From: Anticarsia gemmatalis
Lineage: Eukaryota; Arthropoda; Insecta; Lepidoptera; Erebidae
Direction: 5' to 3'
NCBI RefSeq assembly: GCF_050436995.1
Contig: NC_134747.1
Location: forward strand, 9,927,501-9,991,500
DNA: 64,000 bases
Positions 62,845 to 64,000 of this stretch are shown piece by piece (the first letter of the stretch is position 1; each line of letters opens with the position of its first letter). The notes under the pieces were generated by a model. It was not told the origin of the DNA. It searched no databases and saw only the letters and a list, made by a program, of their open reading frames with translations. Position numbers and translations under genes: made by a program.

Positions 62845-63754
62845 CTGCAAGTGTTAGTACGAGATCCGACCGCGTGATTTATACATTCACCTGTTTGATT
62901 GATGAAATATAATTTTTATCGATATTTATAACTAAACCAATGCAGATCCGCAAAGGTGGCCATCCAAATTTGGCCGCAATTAATTTTAATTAAAATGTAA
63001 TTAATTATTTATTGTTGAACAATTACGTTCACTTGTTATTGTTAAAAAATATATTTCATTAGAAAGAAATATACCTGAGATACCGAGAAAGGTCAAGGTG
63101 CCATCCCTCACTTGGCCGCAACCTAATGTCAGCCAGGTGTAAACAGGTATAATTTCGTTAAATATATACGTTCATAATGTATTATCATGTTATACATACC
63201 AAATTGAAGATTAATTCTTTCCCTACATGATGAGATATAGGTGCCTATGCAAAAATGCCCGCAAATAGTGACTGCCAACGATTAAAGATAAATAAAAGCG
63301 AGAGAAACTTAAGATAAACACCGCATGTCGAATAAAGATAGAGCATGCCAGCTGCTTGTCATTTTCATGCTACTGCGCATGCGTCCATAGATAAGACTAA
63401 ATACCGTACTGAATATTGCAATCACGTGTTTTTGACAGTCTTATGCGCCACGTTGTGTTTTTTCAAGTCCAAAATTATAAAACTTTGTTAATATTAATAT
63501 TGATATATTTCATTCTTAACGTTATTAAAACGTAAGAATAAAATGAAGAAGTGTTTTTTGTTGTGTTACGAAAAGACTACAAAACTGAACTTCGACAAAT
63601 TCTTGTACGACACTACTCTACTCCGACAAAATGGCACTCCGATGCGTTTTAATTTAGACAATACTAGAGTTGACACCTCCCACGCAAGTGATCGCATGTA
63701 TGTATGTATTTTGTATGAAGGCATCGCCTATATTATGTTCATTAAAAAGAAATA
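62845..63754. other. Intron or upstream DNA of the minus-strand membrane gene
   Basis: AT-rich sequence. An imperfect direct repeat of about 30 nt (AAAGGT..CCATCC..TTGGCCGCAA) occurs at about 62954-62981 and 63089-63122. The frame 63543-63755 has no supporting context. Confidence 0.4.
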
Positions 63755-63895
63755 AGATTTATCTTCACCGTTTCACCGTTGGAGCATGTGATAATTATTT
63801 CTAATACACACATAAGTTCGAAAAGTCATTGGTGTGTTGCCTCGGATTCGAACCTTCGTCAACTTATATACCACTCGGCTATCACTGCTCAAAAA
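63755..63895 (-). mobile_element. tRNA-derived SINE
   Basis: On the minus strand the sequence starts GAGCAGTGATAGCCGAGTGG, which contains an A-box (TGATAGCCGAGTGG, 63871-63884), followed by the B-box GGTTCGAATCC (63844-63854). The head is tRNA-like but cannot form a full tRNA cloverleaf at normal length, and it continues into a non-tRNA body (ACACACCAATGACTTTTCGA...CAACGGTGAAACGG). This is the layout of lepidopteran tRNA-derived SINEs. The 3' boundary is approximate. Confidence 0.75.
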
Positions 63896-64000
63896 TAATA
63901 TGCTGGAAAAATAGTTCATTAAAACACATTTTTTTTTAAATTTAATATACATTGGTGGCTTAGATGTGTCACGTCGATTCACGATATTGTCGAAGCATAA

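Noticed and set aside
63840..63895. A tRNA gene on the minus strand
   Set aside because: A-box and B-box are present, but the anticodon arm and acceptor stem do not form and the sequence runs into a SINE body.

Overview
The window looks like nuclear DNA of a moth or butterfly (Lepidoptera, possibly a noctuid; the species is inferred). The background is AT-rich, exons are short and bounded by GT..AG, and spacers are long. The repeats are of lepidopteran type: Helitrons ending in GGTCAGCTAG and carrying a CTGT microsatellite, a tRNA-derived SINE, and a roughly 270-bp interspersed repeat present twice. There is no sign of bacterial or viral organisation.

Left part (1-24.1 kb, + strand): the 3' portion of a whirlin-type scaffold gene (dyschronic/dysc in Drosophila, WHRN in mammals). 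The last three coding exons (20286-22384) encode the third PDZ domain and the C-terminus, followed by a 3'UTR of about 1.75 kb. Two upstream exons (720-815, 4216-4317) fit the same reading phase. The 16-kb intron between 4317 and 20286 holds a foldback element, Helitrons, several coding-like cassette or alternative-terminal-exon candidates, and a 63-aa minus-strand ORF that may be a nested small gene. Positions 2-73 look like the last codons of a terminal exon followed by AATAAA.

Middle (24.1-43.3 kb): about 19 kb of AT-rich, gene-poor DNA. It contains one repeat copy with a perfect 19-bp target-site duplication, Helitron remnants, a GC-rich patch at 33.75-33.91 kb, and two weak candidate exons or small ORFs.

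Right part (43.3-64 kb): a compact gene cluster. (1) A cytochrome b5-domain gene with TATA box, upstream ORF, two coding exons and 158 aa, with no membrane anchor. (2) A minus-strand, seven-exon MPPE1/PGAP5-type metallophosphoesterase of 390 aa. (3) Divergently from it across about 410 bp, a twelve-exon WDR59 gene (969 aa; GATOR2 subunit, amino-acid signalling to TORC1). (4) In a 3.9-kb WDR59 intron, on the opposite strand, a 303-aa effector-type caspase with an uninterrupted coding sequence. (5) Converging tail-to-tail on WDR59, the last three exons of an unrecognised single-pass membrane protein gene that continues past the right edge. I joined exons by hand; reading phase is preserved at every junction in WDR59, MPPE1, the b5 gene and the PDZ exons, and the lengths match the families.

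I found no clearly new molecular system. The most interesting structures are the Helitron inserted exactly between A and T inside another Helitron of its own family, the 192-bp arm inverted repeat, the caspase nested antisense in WDR59, the unexplained coding-like islands in the dysc intron, and the nested 63-aa ORF.
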